A stretch of 64,000 nt of DNA from Micromonospora humi (GCF_900090105.1 NZ_FMDM01000007.1:62001-126000), one strand, 5' to 3'; shown: positions 1 through 8,455, counted from the first letter of the stretch. Notes: a model not told the origin generated them from the sequence alone. Translations and numbers: made by a program.

Positions 1-370
1 GGTTGATGTGCGCGCCGTAGCCGTTGGTGCCGAGCGCCCCGGTCTGGTCGACCACGTCACCCCAGCGGGTGAGCGCCCAGATCACGAACGCGGCGACCGT
101 CGCGCCCGCGAACTGCGCGATCCAGTAGGCCACCGCGCCCAGCGGAGAGATCTTCCCGGAGAGCAGCACGCCCAGCGTCACCGCCGGGTTGATGTGACTG
201 CCGGAGAGCGGCCCCATCGTGTACACCAGGGCCAGCATGGTGAACCCGAACGCCAGGGCGACCACCACCACGCCACCCTGGACGCGGGCGAAGACGGCGC
301 TGCCCACACCGAAGAAGATCAGCAGAAGCGAGCCGAGGAACTCGGCGACGTACCTGCGCGGGTCGTCCAT
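1..370 (-). CDS. aqpZ: Aquaporin (MIP family), C-terminal part outside window
   Basis: Membrane channel for water or small neutral solutes. The visible 123 residues start MDDPRRYVAEFLGS and contain two hydrophobic helices, then the first channel-lining NPA loop at residues 61-63 within SGSHINPAVTLG, then a third helix (LGAVAYWIAQFAGATVAAFV). This is the normal N-terminal half of an aquaporin; the second NPA repeat lies beyond the window. The ATG at 370 was chosen because it begins right before the first membrane segment. Water versus glycerol selectivity cannot be judged without the second half, so the symbol is a family guess. Confidence 0.9.
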   Translation of the reverse strand, partial: MDDPRRYVAEFLGSLLLIFFGVGSAVFARVQGGVVVVALAFGFTMLALVYTMGPLSGSHINPAVTLGVLLSGKISPLGAVAYWIAQFAGATVAAFVIWALTRWGDVVDQTGALGTNGYGAHIN

Positions 371-613
371 GCCCCGAGCTTAGGGAGCTGCACGTGGCCC
401 GGAGGGGAAAATGCCTGTTCAGCCTGCCGCAGCCGATCACCCGGCTCTATTTGACGGATCCACCGGCAGCGGGCACGGTGGGTGGGGAGGGGCCGTCGAC
501 CGCCCCGTTCCCATGCGACGAAACACCGTTTCGTCCGCTTTCCGGTCGCGAGCCGACCGCGTGGGCCGAGTCGCCCGCGATCCTTCCGCAGCCCAGCCAT
601 GAGGAGTTCCGCC

Positions 614-895
614 ATGCTGACCATGACCGACAACGCCGTTCTGGTGATCCGTGACCTCGCCGCCCAGGAGGACCTCGCCGAGGCGGGCGGGCTGCGGATC
701 GCCGCGGACACCGAGGCCGGGTCGCTCTCCATCGAGCTGGTTCCCCAGCCGGTGCAGGGTGACCAGGTGGTGGACACCCAGGGGGCGCGGATCTTCCTGG
801 ACACCGACGCCGCCGAGTTGCTGAACGACACCGCGGTCGACGCGGTCGTCGACGACGAGGGCGTCGTCCAGTTCGGGTTCACCGAGAAGGAGTGA
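614..895 (+). CDS. HesB/IscA-like small protein lacking cysteines
   Basis: A 93-residue acidic protein. The pattern of a hydrophobic start, GGLRIAADTEAGSLSIELV, GARIFLDTDAAELL and a final GVVQFGF strand resembles the HesB/IscA (A-type Fe-S carrier) fold. Those carriers bind clusters through three conserved cysteines, and this protein has none, so it is unlikely to carry an Fe-S cluster in the usual way. Start ATG 614 has a good ribosome-binding site (GAGGAG, 601-606); an in-frame ATG at 626 is possible. It is monocistronic and convergent with the next gene, with 1 base between stops. The family assignment rests on remembered pattern, and the function is unknown. Confidence 0.7.
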   Translation: MLTMTDNAVLVIRDLAAQEDLAEAGGLRIAADTEAGSLSIELVPQPVQGDQVVDTQGARIFLDTDAAELLNDTAVDAVVDDEGVVQFGFTEKE

Positions 896-896
896 C

Positions 897-2000
897 TCAG
901 CCGGCGCGGCGGGACTCCCCGCCGCGCTGCGGCCGGCCGGCGCGCCCCCGCTCCGGGGCGTCCGGGTCGGCCCGCCAGGAGCCGCCGCGTTGCTCCCGCT
1001 CCGGTCGGGCCAGCGCGGCCAGGACGTGCGCCAGGTGGTGCGACGTGCTCCAGGCGATCCAGTTGGCCTCCGAGCCGGCGCCGGCGCCACGCCGGGCCCG
1101 ACGGAGCACCTCGTGGTCGCCCCACGAGAAACCCGCCCCGGCCGCCGCCCAATGCGGGGCGGTCACCAGCGTGCGACACAGGTCGGCGAAGCGTTCGTCA
1201 CCCCGCCCGCCCCGCCGGGACCAGCGGTAGATCCACCACGCGCCACCCGCCGCCCAGCGCAGCGTCGGCAGTCGGTCACCCGGGGCGTCCGCCGCACGCA
1301 CCGCGCTTCCCACGCCGTAGTCGCCGTAGCCCAGCCGCAGGTCGGCCAGGCGTTGCCAGAGCAGCCAGTCGAAGCGGTCCAGGCGGACCGGTTCGTCGGT
1401 GGGGAGCCGGGACAGCGCCGGCGGCATCCCGCCCGCCGCCACCGTCACCGACCGCCAGGCGTGCCGCCGGGCCCACTCGGCCGCGCGGCGCACACGGGGT
1501 TCGGCCAGCCGGACGTCGGCCAGGCAGCACACGTCCCCCGCGTCCAACAGCAGGTCGCACTGCTCCGGCACCAGTCCGGTCGACCGCCACACCCGCTCCA
1601 CGGCAGCGGTGGTGGCGTCCGGGCCGGCGCGGTCCGGGCCGGTCCGCAGCCGGACCACCGCCCGGCCCGCCCAGGCCCGCGCCGCCGCACCGTGCGCCGC
1701 CAACCGCCGGTCACTCTCCGCGAGACCGATCACCGGCACCAGAGGTACGCCCCAGCGGACCGGGTCGTGTTCCGGGGCGTCCGGCAACGCCGACACGTCG
1801 ACGGCGGGCAGGATCCCGCCGGGGAGCCGCCCGAGCGCGTCCGGCGCCCCGGAGGTGGCCGAGGTGACGTCGACGATCGGCGCGACCAGGCCGACGGCGG
1901 TGTCGTCGAGGTGGGTCAGCGCCTCCAGTTCGCCCCGGCGAGCGGCCAGCACGGGACGGTAGACCGGGTCCGACGGCCAGCCGCCGGGTACGGACACCAT
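897..2000 (-). CDS. Beta family protein (T4 beta-like), function unknown
   Basis: A 367-residue soluble protein. The N-terminal YRPVLAARRGELEAL, a hydrophobic VAPIVDV strand and repeated strand/helix units (LVPVIGL, AVVRLRTG, CDLLLDAGDV, SVTVAAGGMP) match what I remember of the 'beta family protein' group, named after a phage T4 protein and found scattered in bacteria. These look like a TIM-barrel-like repeat. The C-terminal third (WWIYRWSRRGGRGDERFADLCRTLV) is typical of the same family. No catalytic motif is recognised and there is no export signal. It stands alone with no defence or phage gene beside it. The last 40 residues are arginine/glycine-rich and probably disordered. Confidence 0.6.
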   Translation of the reverse strand: MVSVPGGWPSDPVYRPVLAARRGELEALTHLDDTAVGLVAPIVDVTSATSGAPDALGRLPGGILPAVDVSALPDAPEHDPVRWGVPLVPVIGLAESDRRLAAHGAAARAWAGRAVVRLRTGPDRAGPDATTAAVERVWRSTGLVPEQCDLLLDAGDVCCLADVRLAEPRVRRAAEWARRHAWRSVTVAAGGMPPALSRLPTDEPVRLDRFDWLLWQRLADLRLGYGDYGVGSAVRAADAPGDRLPTLRWAAGGAWWIYRWSRRGGRGDERFADLCRTLVTAPHWAAAGAGFSWGDHEVLRRARRGAGAGSEANWIAWSTSHHLAHVLAALARPEREQRGGSWRADPDAPERGRAGRPQRGGESRRAG

Positions 2001-2188
2001 ACTTCAATGTAGCGACTCGATCGCTCTGCGTCACCAGGGTGTCGGCCGGGATGCCCGGAGCACCATTGACAGGCCGCGCGCCCCGGTGGTGGCATGGTCT
2101 CCGCGGGTACGGCCGGGCATGGACGGGCATCCATCACCACCCCTGCGCCGCCCCGTGCCCGGGTCGGCCCGCCCGGAAGGCCGATCCC

Positions 2189-3547
2189 ATGACCCCGCAG
2201 TCCCGCCTCCGGCTCGTCGCGGCCCTGGCCGCCGGCGCGGCCGCGTTGCTCGTCGCCGGTCAACTGCCCGCGCTCGCGGTCGACGACCCGCCCGCGCCGG
2301 TGACCGGCAACGCCACCCACTTCGACGGCCTCGGCTCCCCGTACGGCGGCTGCGGCCTGCCGCAGTCCGAACTGGACGCGCCGGACTTCGTCGCGCTCAA
2401 CGTCTACGACCTGCCCGGCGACTACACGTCCTATCCGGTCCGGCCGCTGCCGCCGGCCCAGGCGGACCGCATCGGCCTGTGGAACAACGGCCTCAACTGC
2501 GGCCGGTTCGTCCGGGTGACCATCGGCGACCGCTGCACCGGCACGAACGACGGCGCGCCGGGGCAGCCGTTCTGCCGCAACGGCTCGTGGGTCGCCGACG
2601 GCTACAACGGCGCCACGCTGACCATGGTGGTCGCCGACTCCTGCGGTGACGGCAACGCCTGGTGCCGGGACGACCGTAACCACCTGGACCTGTCCACCGG
2701 CTCGTTGAACCGGTTCGCGCGCGCCGGCGTCCCGGTCGGCGACCTTTATCCGAACCACTGGAACAACCGGCGGGTGTCCTGGTCGTTCGTGCCCGCGCCG
2801 GACTACTCCGGCGACATCCGGATCGCGTTCCTGCGGGGGGCGCAACGCTACTGGCCGGCCATCGCGGTCTCCCACCTGGCCAACGGCATCCACGGGGTGG
2901 AGTACCTGGCCGACGGGGTGTGGCGGGCCGCCACCATGAACAGCGACATGGGTCAGTCGTACATCCTGGGCGCCACCACCGCGGGCGGCACGGACTTCCA
3001 GATCCGGGTGCGCGACGTCACGGGCGCGCTGGTCAACGGCGGCCGCGTGTACCGGTTCGGGCTGCCGGCCTCGTGCGGCGGCACCTGCTCGGCCGCGTAC
3101 ACGCCGGTCACCTACACCACGGCGGACGGCTCGACGGCGTCACCGACGGAGTCGCCCAGCCCGACCGGCTCGCCCAGCCCGACGGTGTCGCCCAGCCCGA
3201 CCGGCACGCCGAGCCCGACGCCCACCGGCACGCCGCCGCCGTCCGGTGCGGGCTGCACGGCGACCTGGACGGTCACCGGCGCGTGGGCGGGCGGCTTCCA
3301 GGCCGAGGTGGCCGTCCGCAACACCGGCACCTCCGCCGCCACCGGCTGGAACAGCGAGGTCGTCTTCGCCGGCGGACAGCGGCTGGTGAACGCGTGGAAC
3401 GCGGGCGCGACCCAGGCCGGCGCGCGGGTCACCGCCACGAACGCCGCCTGGAACGGGACGCTGCCCGCCGGTGGCGTCACCAGTTGGGGTCTGGTCGTCT
3501 CCGGCGACAACCAGCCGCCGGCCGAGCTGCGCTGCACGCTGCGGTGA
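2189..3547 (+). CDS. Secreted expansin-like protein with CBM2 cellulose-binding module
   Basis: Predicted to be exported and to loosen plant cell walls without hydrolysis. The 452-residue protein has a signal peptide (about 1-34, ending ALAVDD), a double-psi beta-barrel domain (about 40-190) with paired cysteines and HLDLSTGSLNRFA, which holds the conserved expansin aspartate, then a second expansin domain (about 200-300), a Ser/Pro/Thr linker built from SPSPTG units, and a C-terminal family-2 carbohydrate-binding module (about 350-452) with the bracketing cysteines and Trp residues. Start 2189 follows a GGAAGG site; upstream in-frame codons would put 50 non-signal residues before the signal peptide. 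A strong terminator follows. Confidence 0.85.
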   Translation: MTPQSRLRLVAALAAGAAALLVAGQLPALAVDDPPAPVTGNATHFDGLGSPYGGCGLPQSELDAPDFVALNVYDLPGDYTSYPVRPLPPAQADRIGLWNNGLNCGRFVRVTIGDRCTGTNDGAPGQPFCRNGSWVADGYNGATLTMVVADSCGDGNAWCRDDRNHLDLSTGSLNRFARAGVPVGDLYPNHWNNRRVSWSFVPAPDYSGDIRIAFLRGAQRYWPAIAVSHLANGIHGVEYLADGVWRAATMNSDMGQSYILGATTAGGTDFQIRVRDVTGALVNGGRVYRFGLPASCGGTCSAAYTPVTYTTADGSTASPTESPSPTGSPSPTVSPSPTGTPSPTPTGTPPPSGAGCTATWTVTGAWAGGFQAEVAVRNTGTSAATGWNSEVVFAGGQRLVNAWNAGATQAGARVTATNAAWNGTLPAGGVTSWGLVVSGDNQPPAELRCTLR

Positions 3548-3554
3548 CCCGAGC

Positions 3555-3586
3555 GGGCCGGGTGCGGAGGGTTCCGCACCCGGCCC
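3555..3586 (+). terminator. Hairpin terminator after expansin gene
   Basis: A perfect 14-base-pair stem (GGGCCGGGTGCGGA with its complement) and a 4-base loop, 8 bases after the expansin stop. No T-run follows, as is usual in high-GC actinomycetes. It probably works in both directions, since a convergent minus-strand gene ends at 3733. Confidence 0.7.
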
Positions 3587-3732
3587 GGACCCGAGTCGGC
3601 CGCTCGACCGGCGCGGCGTCGTCCGCCGCCGTCCAGTCGTCGTGCCGTCCAGTTGCCGCGTCGGCCGTCGGTCGTCGGCCGTCGGTCGTCGGGCGCGGAC
3701 TGGTCGTCGCGCTGGCCGCCGCCGGTCGCGAC

Positions 3733-4383
3733 TCAGTCGTCGTCGCCGTGCCGGTCGCCGCCGTGATCGTCCCCGCCACGGTCGTCCCGGCCGTCGTCGC
3801 CGCGCCCGCCGTGGTCGTCCGCGCCGGTCCGTCGCGGCTCGGCCTCCAGCACCGCGCCGGTCTCCCGGTCGACCTTGATCTCGTGCCGCAGGCCGTCGTG
3901 CACGACCTTGACGCTCCACGCCGGACGGCCGTGCTCGGTCTCCGCCTCCACCTCGGTGACCCTTCCGCCTCCGGCCCGGGCCAGCGCCACCTCGGCGGCC
4001 CGCTGCCGGCTCACCGTCCCACCCCTCGCCGGGGCGGTGGCCGTGCCGTCGTCGCGACCCCGCCGGGCCGGATCGTCCTCGCCGGCCACGCCCGTGCCGT
4101 CGTCGTCGCGACCCTGCCGGGCCGGATTGTCCTCGACCGCGTTCGACGACCCGGCCGGGTCGTCCTCGGCGCCGGTGCGGGTCGGGCCGTCCGCTCCGGA
4201 GCGCGAGCCGACCCTGCCGTCGTCGGCGGTGCCCTGCCGGGCCGGGTTGTCCTCCACCGTCACGGCCACCGGGGCGGACCGCCCGCTCGACTGGTCCGCC
4301 GCGACCACGCCGAGCGCCGCGCCGGTCACCGCCAACACGGCCACGCCACCGGCCGCCGCCAGCATCAGGGAAGTACGTCGCAT
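3733..4383 (-). CDS. PepSY-domain exported protein with acidic repeats and Asp/His-rich tail
   Basis: A 216-residue protein with an N-terminal signal or anchor (MRRTSLMLAAAGGVAVLAVTG), then four imperfect acidic repeats (VEDNPARQG, AEDDPAGSS, VEDNPARQG, GEDDPARRG), then a PepSY domain (about 110-175: SRQRAAEVALARAGGGRV to HEIKVDRETGAVLEAE), and a tail of Asp, Gly and His (DDHGGRGDDGRDD). PepSY domains are exported modules often found beside two-component systems, and one lies just upstream on the same strand. The start at 4383 has GGAAAGG at good spacing; an in-frame ATG ten codons earlier is less likely. The tail looks able to bind divalent metal, but that is inference. Confidence 0.8.
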   Translation of the reverse strand: MRRTSLMLAAAGGVAVLAVTGAALGVVAADQSSGRSAPVAVTVEDNPARQGTADDGRVGSRSGADGPTRTGAEDDPAGSSNAVEDNPARQGRDDDGTGVAGEDDPARRGRDDGTATAPARGGTVSRQRAAEVALARAGGGRVTEVEAETEHGRPAWSVKVVHDGLRHEIKVDRETGAVLEAEPRRTGADDHGGRGDDGRDDRGGDDHGGDRHGDDD

Positions 4384-4523
4384 CGTCGTCACCTTTCCTC
4401 GGTTCCTGTCCACGACGATGCGCGCCGGCCGGTCAGCGCCGCGCTAGCCGAAGGCCAACGCCGGGTTAAGGCGGCTGAGCGAACCGGACGTGCCACCCGG
4501 GAACCAGGCCGATCCGCGCAGCG

Positions 4524-4618
4524 CAGACACCCATGGCGTGCCACCCACTCGCGATCCGGCCCGGGAGTGGAACGTCATGGGTGCGTCAGGGCACGGCAGA
4601 CACCCATGGCGTTCCACC
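4524..4618. repeat. Three-copy intergenic repeat (direct, inverted, direct)
   Basis: Between the histidine kinase and the PepSY gene, two direct copies of CAGACACCCATGGCG(T)GCCACC-type sequence (4524-4545 and 4597-4618) flank an inverted copy GTGGAACGTCATGGGTG (4567-4583). The inverted copy can pair with the second direct copy at 16 of 17 positions, making a long hairpin. It is non-coding. It resembles dispersed intergenic repeats of Micromonospora from memory; no genome count was possible. Little else is visible in 4384-4646. Confidence 0.7.
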
Positions 4619-4646
4619 GACACCTCACCGGGGGAGGGGGGCTCGA

Positions 4647-5930
4647 TCACTGTGGGGCGGGCGGGGTGGCGGCGAGCCGGAGCACCACCCGGGCACCGCC
4701 GTCGGCACCGGTCGACAGCTCCAGCCGGCCACCGCCCGCGCCGGCCGCCCGCTCGGCGATGTCCAGGCCCAGCCCGGTCGACCCGCCCCGGCTGACGCCC
4801 CGCCGCACCGGCCCCGGCGGCAGCCCCGGGCCGGCGTCCGCCACGGTCAGCGCCACCTCGTCCGCCTCCGCCGCCAGGCGCACCGTGAACGGGGTGCCGT
4901 CCGGCGTGTGGGCGAACACGTTGCCCAGCAACGCGTCCACGGCGGCGGCCAGCTCGTCGCCGCCGAGCCGGACCGGCAGCGGGCCGGGGGCGAGGTCGAG
5001 CGTGACGGTCCGGCCGGTGTCCTCCGCGAGCACCGACCAGAACGTCACCCGCTCGCCGACGACGGCGGCGGCGTCGCACCTGCCCTCGGCGGCGGCCGCG
5101 CTGCGCCACCGGGCCTGGCGGATCACGCCGGTCACCGCCCGCTCCAGGCCGTCCACCGCAGCGGTCAGGCGGGCGGCGTCGTCCGGGTCGCGCAACGACT
5201 CGGCCTCCAGCCGGAGCGCCGTCAACGGGGTACGCAGCCGGTGCGACAGGTCGGCCACCTGCTCGCGCTCCTCCCGCAGCAGGACCTGGATCCGCCCGGC
5301 GAGATGGTTCAACGCGCCCGCGACCTCCCGCAGCTCGGCCGGGCCGGCCGGTTCGACGCGGGCGTCCAGCTCCGCGTTCGCCAGCCGGTGGGAGACCGCC
5401 GACAGCGCCGAGATCGGCCGCACCAGCGCGCCGGCCAGGCGGTCGGCGACCACCAGACCGACCACCACGAGCAGCGCGCCGAGCAGCGCCAGCACCAGCC
5501 AGGCGCGGGTCACGCCGGCGCCCAGCTCGGCCGGCGGCACGACCGTGCGGATCACCCCGGTGCCCTCCGGCCGGCCCTGCACCGCGACCACCACCTCCCG
5601 CCCGGCGGCCGACTCCACGGTCAGGCTCTGCCCACGTGCCGCCAGGACGACGGCGGGGGTACGCGCCGCCCGCGCGCCGAGCACCGTGCCGTCGGCGAGG
5701 AAGACGGTCACCTCGCGGCCGGTGTCGGTGGCGAGCTGGTCCACGGTCAGCCGGACGGTCTCCGGCGTGGCGGTGCCGACCACCGCGACCAGCCGCTGCA
5801 CGTCGGCGGTGGCCCGGGCGGTGGCGCGGTCCGCGGCGACGGTGCGCACCAGCACGGCCAGCGGCACCAGGAACGCGACCATGACGAGCACGCCGACGGC
5901 CGCGACCAGCAGCGCCAGCCGGCCCCTCAC
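4647..5930 (-). CDS. Sensor histidine kinase (OmpR-type system)
   Basis: Membrane sensor that autophosphorylates and signals to the adjacent response regulator. The 427 residues contain a first membrane helix (5-30), an extracytoplasmic sensor (about 31-142), a second helix (143-163), a HAMP linker with VRPISALSAVSHRLA, the phosphoacceptor His230 in DLSHRLRTPLTALR, and an ATPase domain with the N box (GNVFAHTPDG), G1 (DAGPGLPPG) and G2 (STGLGLDIAE). The GTG at 5930 overlaps the regulator stop by 4 bases (GTGA), which shows translational coupling and decides the start. The signal is unknown; the PepSY gene downstream may be a partner. Confidence 0.93.
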   Translation of the reverse strand: MRGRLALLVAAVGVLVMVAFLVPLAVLVRTVAADRATARATADVQRLVAVVGTATPETVRLTVDQLATDTGREVTVFLADGTVLGARAARTPAVVLAARGQSLTVESAAGREVVVAVQGRPEGTGVIRTVVPPAELGAGVTRAWLVLALLGALLVVVGLVVADRLAGALVRPISALSAVSHRLANAELDARVEPAGPAELREVAGALNHLAGRIQVLLREEREQVADLSHRLRTPLTALRLEAESLRDPDDAARLTAAVDGLERAVTGVIRQARWRSAAAAEGRCDAAAVVGERVTFWSVLAEDTGRTVTLDLAPGPLPVRLGGDELAAAVDALLGNVFAHTPDGTPFTVRLAAEADEVALTVADAGPGLPPGPVRRGVSRGGSTGLGLDIAERAAGAGGGRLELSTGADGGARVVLRLAATPPAPQ

Positions 5931-6628
5931 CGGTTCCGCTCCGGCACGTCCAGCCGCACCCCGACCCCGCGCACGGTGTGCAGGTAGCGTGGCGCCTGGG
6001 CGCTCTCGCCGAGCTTGCGGCGCAGCCAGGACAGGTGCACGTCGACCGTCTTGTCGGCCCCGCCGTACGGGATCCGCCACACCTCGGTGAGCAACTCCCG
6101 CTTGGTGACGACCTGCCCGGGGCGGCCGGCGAGGTGGTGCAACAGGTCGAACTCGCGGGGGGTCAGCTCCACCGGTACGCCGTCGAGCGTCACCTGACGG
6201 GCCCGCCTGTCGATCCGCAGTCCGCCGACGACGAGCGCGGTCTCCGTCGCGCCGCCGGTGGCCGAGCGGCGCAGCACCGCGCGGACCCGCGCGTCGAGTT
6301 GCGCGGCGGTGAACGGCTTCACCAGGTAGTCGTCGGCGCCGGCGTCGAGCAGGCGGACGATCTCGACCTCGTCGTCGCGGGCGGTCGCCACCACCACCGG
6401 CACCGCGCTCACCGCGCGCAGCATCCGCAGCAGTTCGCCACCGTCCAGATCGGGCAGCCCGAGGTCGAGCACGACCAGGTCGGGCCGGTCGTCCAAGGCG
6501 TCACGCAGCCCGCCCAGCGCGGTCGACGCGGCGGCCACCGCGTGCCCGTACTCCCGCAGGGCGCGCAGCAGTGGGGTGCGGATGGTCAGGTCGTCCTCGA
6601 CGAGCAGCAGGCGCGCCACGCAACGCAC
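5927..6628 (-). CDS. Response regulator, OmpR/PhoB family
   Basis: DNA-binding partner of the overlapping histidine kinase. The 233 residues hold a receiver domain with acidic pocket EDD (11-13), phosphoacceptor Asp55 in VVLDLGLPD and the conserved Lys in YLVKPF, followed by a winged-helix DNA-binding domain (about 140-228: LTPREFDLLHHLAG, VDVHLSWLRRKLG, TVRGVGVRL). The start is a GTG, either 6628 or 6619; both lie directly before the receiver strand ARLLLVEDD. It is first in the operon, transcribed away from the divergent gene at 6725, so the 96-base gap should hold both promoters. Confidence 0.95.
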   Translation of the reverse strand: MRCVARLLLVEDDLTIRTPLLRALREYGHAVAAASTALGGLRDALDDRPDLVVLDLGLPDLDGGELLRMLRAVSAVPVVVATARDDEVEIVRLLDAGADDYLVKPFTAAQLDARVRAVLRRSATGGATETALVVGGLRIDRRARQVTLDGVPVELTPREFDLLHHLAGRPGQVVTKRELLTEVWRIPYGGADKTVDVHLSWLRRKLGESAQAPRYLHTVRGVGVRLDVPERNR

Positions 6629-6724
6629 GATAGCCCCTGCCCGGACCGGTGGCCGGGGCTCTTAACCGGACCTTAGGGTCGCCCTGGGACCAGCCCCACC
6701 CGATGGCGGGGCACACTCGGGGGC

Positions 6725-7189
6725 ATGGACCGCCGTACCCTTCTCGCCGTCACCGGCTGGCTGGCCACGACCGCCGCGGCGACGCTCGTCGGGCTCGCCG
6801 CCGTCGACCTGGTGGGCGCGGACATCACCGGCACGGCCGGCGGGGTACGCACCGAACAGGACGTGGCACGCGCGCTCGCCGTACCCGAGCCGGGGCCGGG
6901 CGACGCGGACGCGAGCCCGGCCGCGACGCCGACCGGCGCGGCGTCGGGCCCCCCGACGTCGACCGGCGCCCGGCGCGGCTTCGTCACGGCCGGCGGCAGC
7001 GTGCTCGCCGAGTGCGGACCCGACGGCGTGCGCGTGGTGACCTGGTCCCCGGCGCCCGGTTATCGGACGAAGGACGCCGACCCCGGACCCGACGACCACG
7101 TCGAGGTGCGCTTCGTCGGCGCCGGGCAGGAGTACGAGCTTCGGCTGCGCTGCCGTGACGCGGTGCCGGTCAGAGACGCCAAGGACTGA
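6725..7189 (+). CDS. Small exported or membrane-anchored protein, unknown function
   Basis: A 154-residue protein with one N-terminal hydrophobic segment (about 8-30, TGWLATTAAATLVGLAAVDLVG), a Pro/Ala/Thr/Asp-rich linker (50-80), and a C-terminal domain of about 70 residues (GFVTAGGSVLAECG to YELRLRCRDAVPV) with two cysteines that could form a disulfide outside the cell. I do not recognise the C-terminal domain. It is divergent from the two-component regulator, a common place for a target gene of such a system, so regulation by that pair is plausible but unproven. Confidence 0.75.
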   Translation: MDRRTLLAVTGWLATTAAATLVGLAAVDLVGADITGTAGGVRTEQDVARALAVPEPGPGDADASPAATPTGAASGPPTSTGARRGFVTAGGSVLAECGPDGVRVVTWSPAPGYRTKDADPGPDDHVEVRFVGAGQEYELRLRCRDAVPVRDAKD

Positions 7190-7356
7190 CGTTTCCGCAG
7201 CTCAGGGGCATCAATTGTCCGTGATCGGACAGTGCTGTCGCTGGTTGGCCGGCGGTGACGCGACATAGCGTCGACAGCAGAGAAGTGATCGCCGCTGATC
7301 GCCCGGACGCACCACGAACGCCTCCTGCCGGCGCACCAGTGGGAGAGAGGATCACC

Positions 7357-7761
7357 ATGCCCAGCCCCAGACCGAGGAGGGGAGCGACCGGTCAGCCGGC
7401 CCCGCCCGCGCACGAGGCGACGCGCGCCGACACCGAGATCGACTCGGGTTCGGCGCCCGGGCTGCCGGCCACCGCGCGCGTGCTGTTCGCCGTGGTCGAC
7501 GCGAACGGCACCCTCGTCCGTGGCCTCGGCGCCACCTCGTCCACCCGGCTCGCCGCGGGGATGTACCAGGTCGCCTTCGACCAGGACGTCGCCCGGGCGG
7601 CGTACGTCGGGACGGTGGGCCCGGCCACCGGCGGCGGGCTCGCGCAGCAGGGCGTCATCACGGTGGCGCCGCGGGCCGGGATCGCGAACGCGGTCTTCGT
7701 CGAGACGCACGCCGCCAGCGGGCACGCGGACCGGCCGTTCCACCTCGCCGTGCTCGCCTGA
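7357..7761 (+). CDS. Conserved hypothetical protein, beta-rich domain
   Basis: A 134-residue protein. After a 35-residue Pro/Arg-rich start, the C-terminal 95 residues (ARVLFAVVDANGTLVRGLG, TRLAAGMYQVAFDQDV, YVGTVGP, AVFVETHAASGHADRPFHL) form a beta-rich repeat-like domain. I recall similar 'VNADGTLVRG...TGQYEVIFNRDV' sequences in many bacterial hypothetical proteins, with no known role. There is no signal peptide or catalytic motif. ATG 7357 was chosen for the GAGAGG site at 7345-7350; the 34 upstream in-frame codons read like non-coding sequence. Confidence 0.7.
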   Translation: MPSPRPRRGATGQPAPPAHEATRADTEIDSGSAPGLPATARVLFAVVDANGTLVRGLGATSSTRLAAGMYQVAFDQDVARAAYVGTVGPATGGGLAQQGVITVAPRAGIANAVFVETHAASGHADRPFHLAVLA

Positions 7762-8000
7762 CACGAGCGCGCGGCGCCGCACGACCCGGAGGTCGAAGCG
7801 TCGCCGCGCTCTGGCCGTCTCCCACCGGCGCAGCCGTACGGCGGTACGTCAGCGGGGACCTGGCTCGACCGGTCCAGCTCGCACCGGTCTTGTCGCCTGC
7901 AGATGCCCCTTCCCGGCGCGGTCAAACCCGGAACGGGTGGGGAATTCCACCATCTGCCACTCCCGGCGTGGCGGGCGCACGAACGGGGTATGAGCGGGCC

Positions 8001-8393
8001 ATGGAGCATTTCACGATCGCGACCGTCGCCGAGAAGAGTCCCGACTTCCGCCGCGTGCTCTGGACCGGTGAGCACACGCAGTTGGTCATCATGACCATTC
8101 CGCCGGGCGGCGAGATCGGCGAGGAGGTCCACGAGGGCATCGACCAGATCCTCACCTTCGTCAGCGGCACCGGTGAGGCGCGCGTGGCCGGGGAGAAGAA
8201 GGACGTCGTCGCCGGCGACCTGGTGGTCGTGCCGTCCGGCACGAAGCACAACTTCGTCAACACCGGGCCGAACCCGCTGGTGCTCTACACCGTCTACGGC
8301 CCGCCGGAGCACGCCGACGGCGCGGTGCACAAGACGAAGGAGGAGGCGGACGCCGCCGAGGAGGCCGGCGAGGACGAGCCGCCCACGTCCTGA
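8001..8393 (+). CDS. Cupin-domain protein
   Basis: A 130-residue cytosolic protein with a single conserved cupin barrel. Motif 1 is GEEVHEGIDQILTFVSGTG, although the usual second His is replaced (HEGIDQ gives one His, the Asp and a Gln). Motif 2 is PSGTKHNFVNTG with its metal-ligand His. The end is a charged Glu/Ala/Asp tail (KTKEEADAAEEAGEDEPP). Such small cupins are annotated like mannose-6-phosphate isomerase, but the substrate cannot be read from sequence. It stands alone and ends just before a palindromic repeat. Confidence 0.85.
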   Translation: MEHFTIATVAEKSPDFRRVLWTGEHTQLVIMTIPPGGEIGEEVHEGIDQILTFVSGTGEARVAGEKKDVVAGDLVVVPSGTKHNFVNTGPNPLVLYTVYGPPEHADGAVHKTKEEADAAEEAGEDEPPTS

Positions 8394-8402
8394 GTGTGCG
8401 TG

Positions 8403-8455
8403 GTGAGAAGGGGCCCCTTCTATGCCTCAGGCGTTAAGCGGGGGCCCCTCCTTAC
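8403..8455. repeat. GGGGCCCC palindromic intergenic repeat, possible bidirectional terminator
   Basis: Between the convergent cupin and threonine synthase stops lie two GGGGCCCC-containing arms (AGAAGGGGCCCCTTCT and GTTAAGCGGGGGCCCC) ending in CTCCTTAC. The right half matches the element at 33817-33870 (GCGTTAA-GGGGCCCCTCCTTAC), so this is one family with two members in the window. Each arm is itself palindromic and could terminate transcription from both sides. Confidence 0.75.

Noticed and set aside
2920..6090. Long plus-strand open frame across the expansin end, PepSY and kinase genes
   Set aside because: It is a shifted frame of the expansin gene and antisense of the other two. Frame and motif evidence favour those genes.
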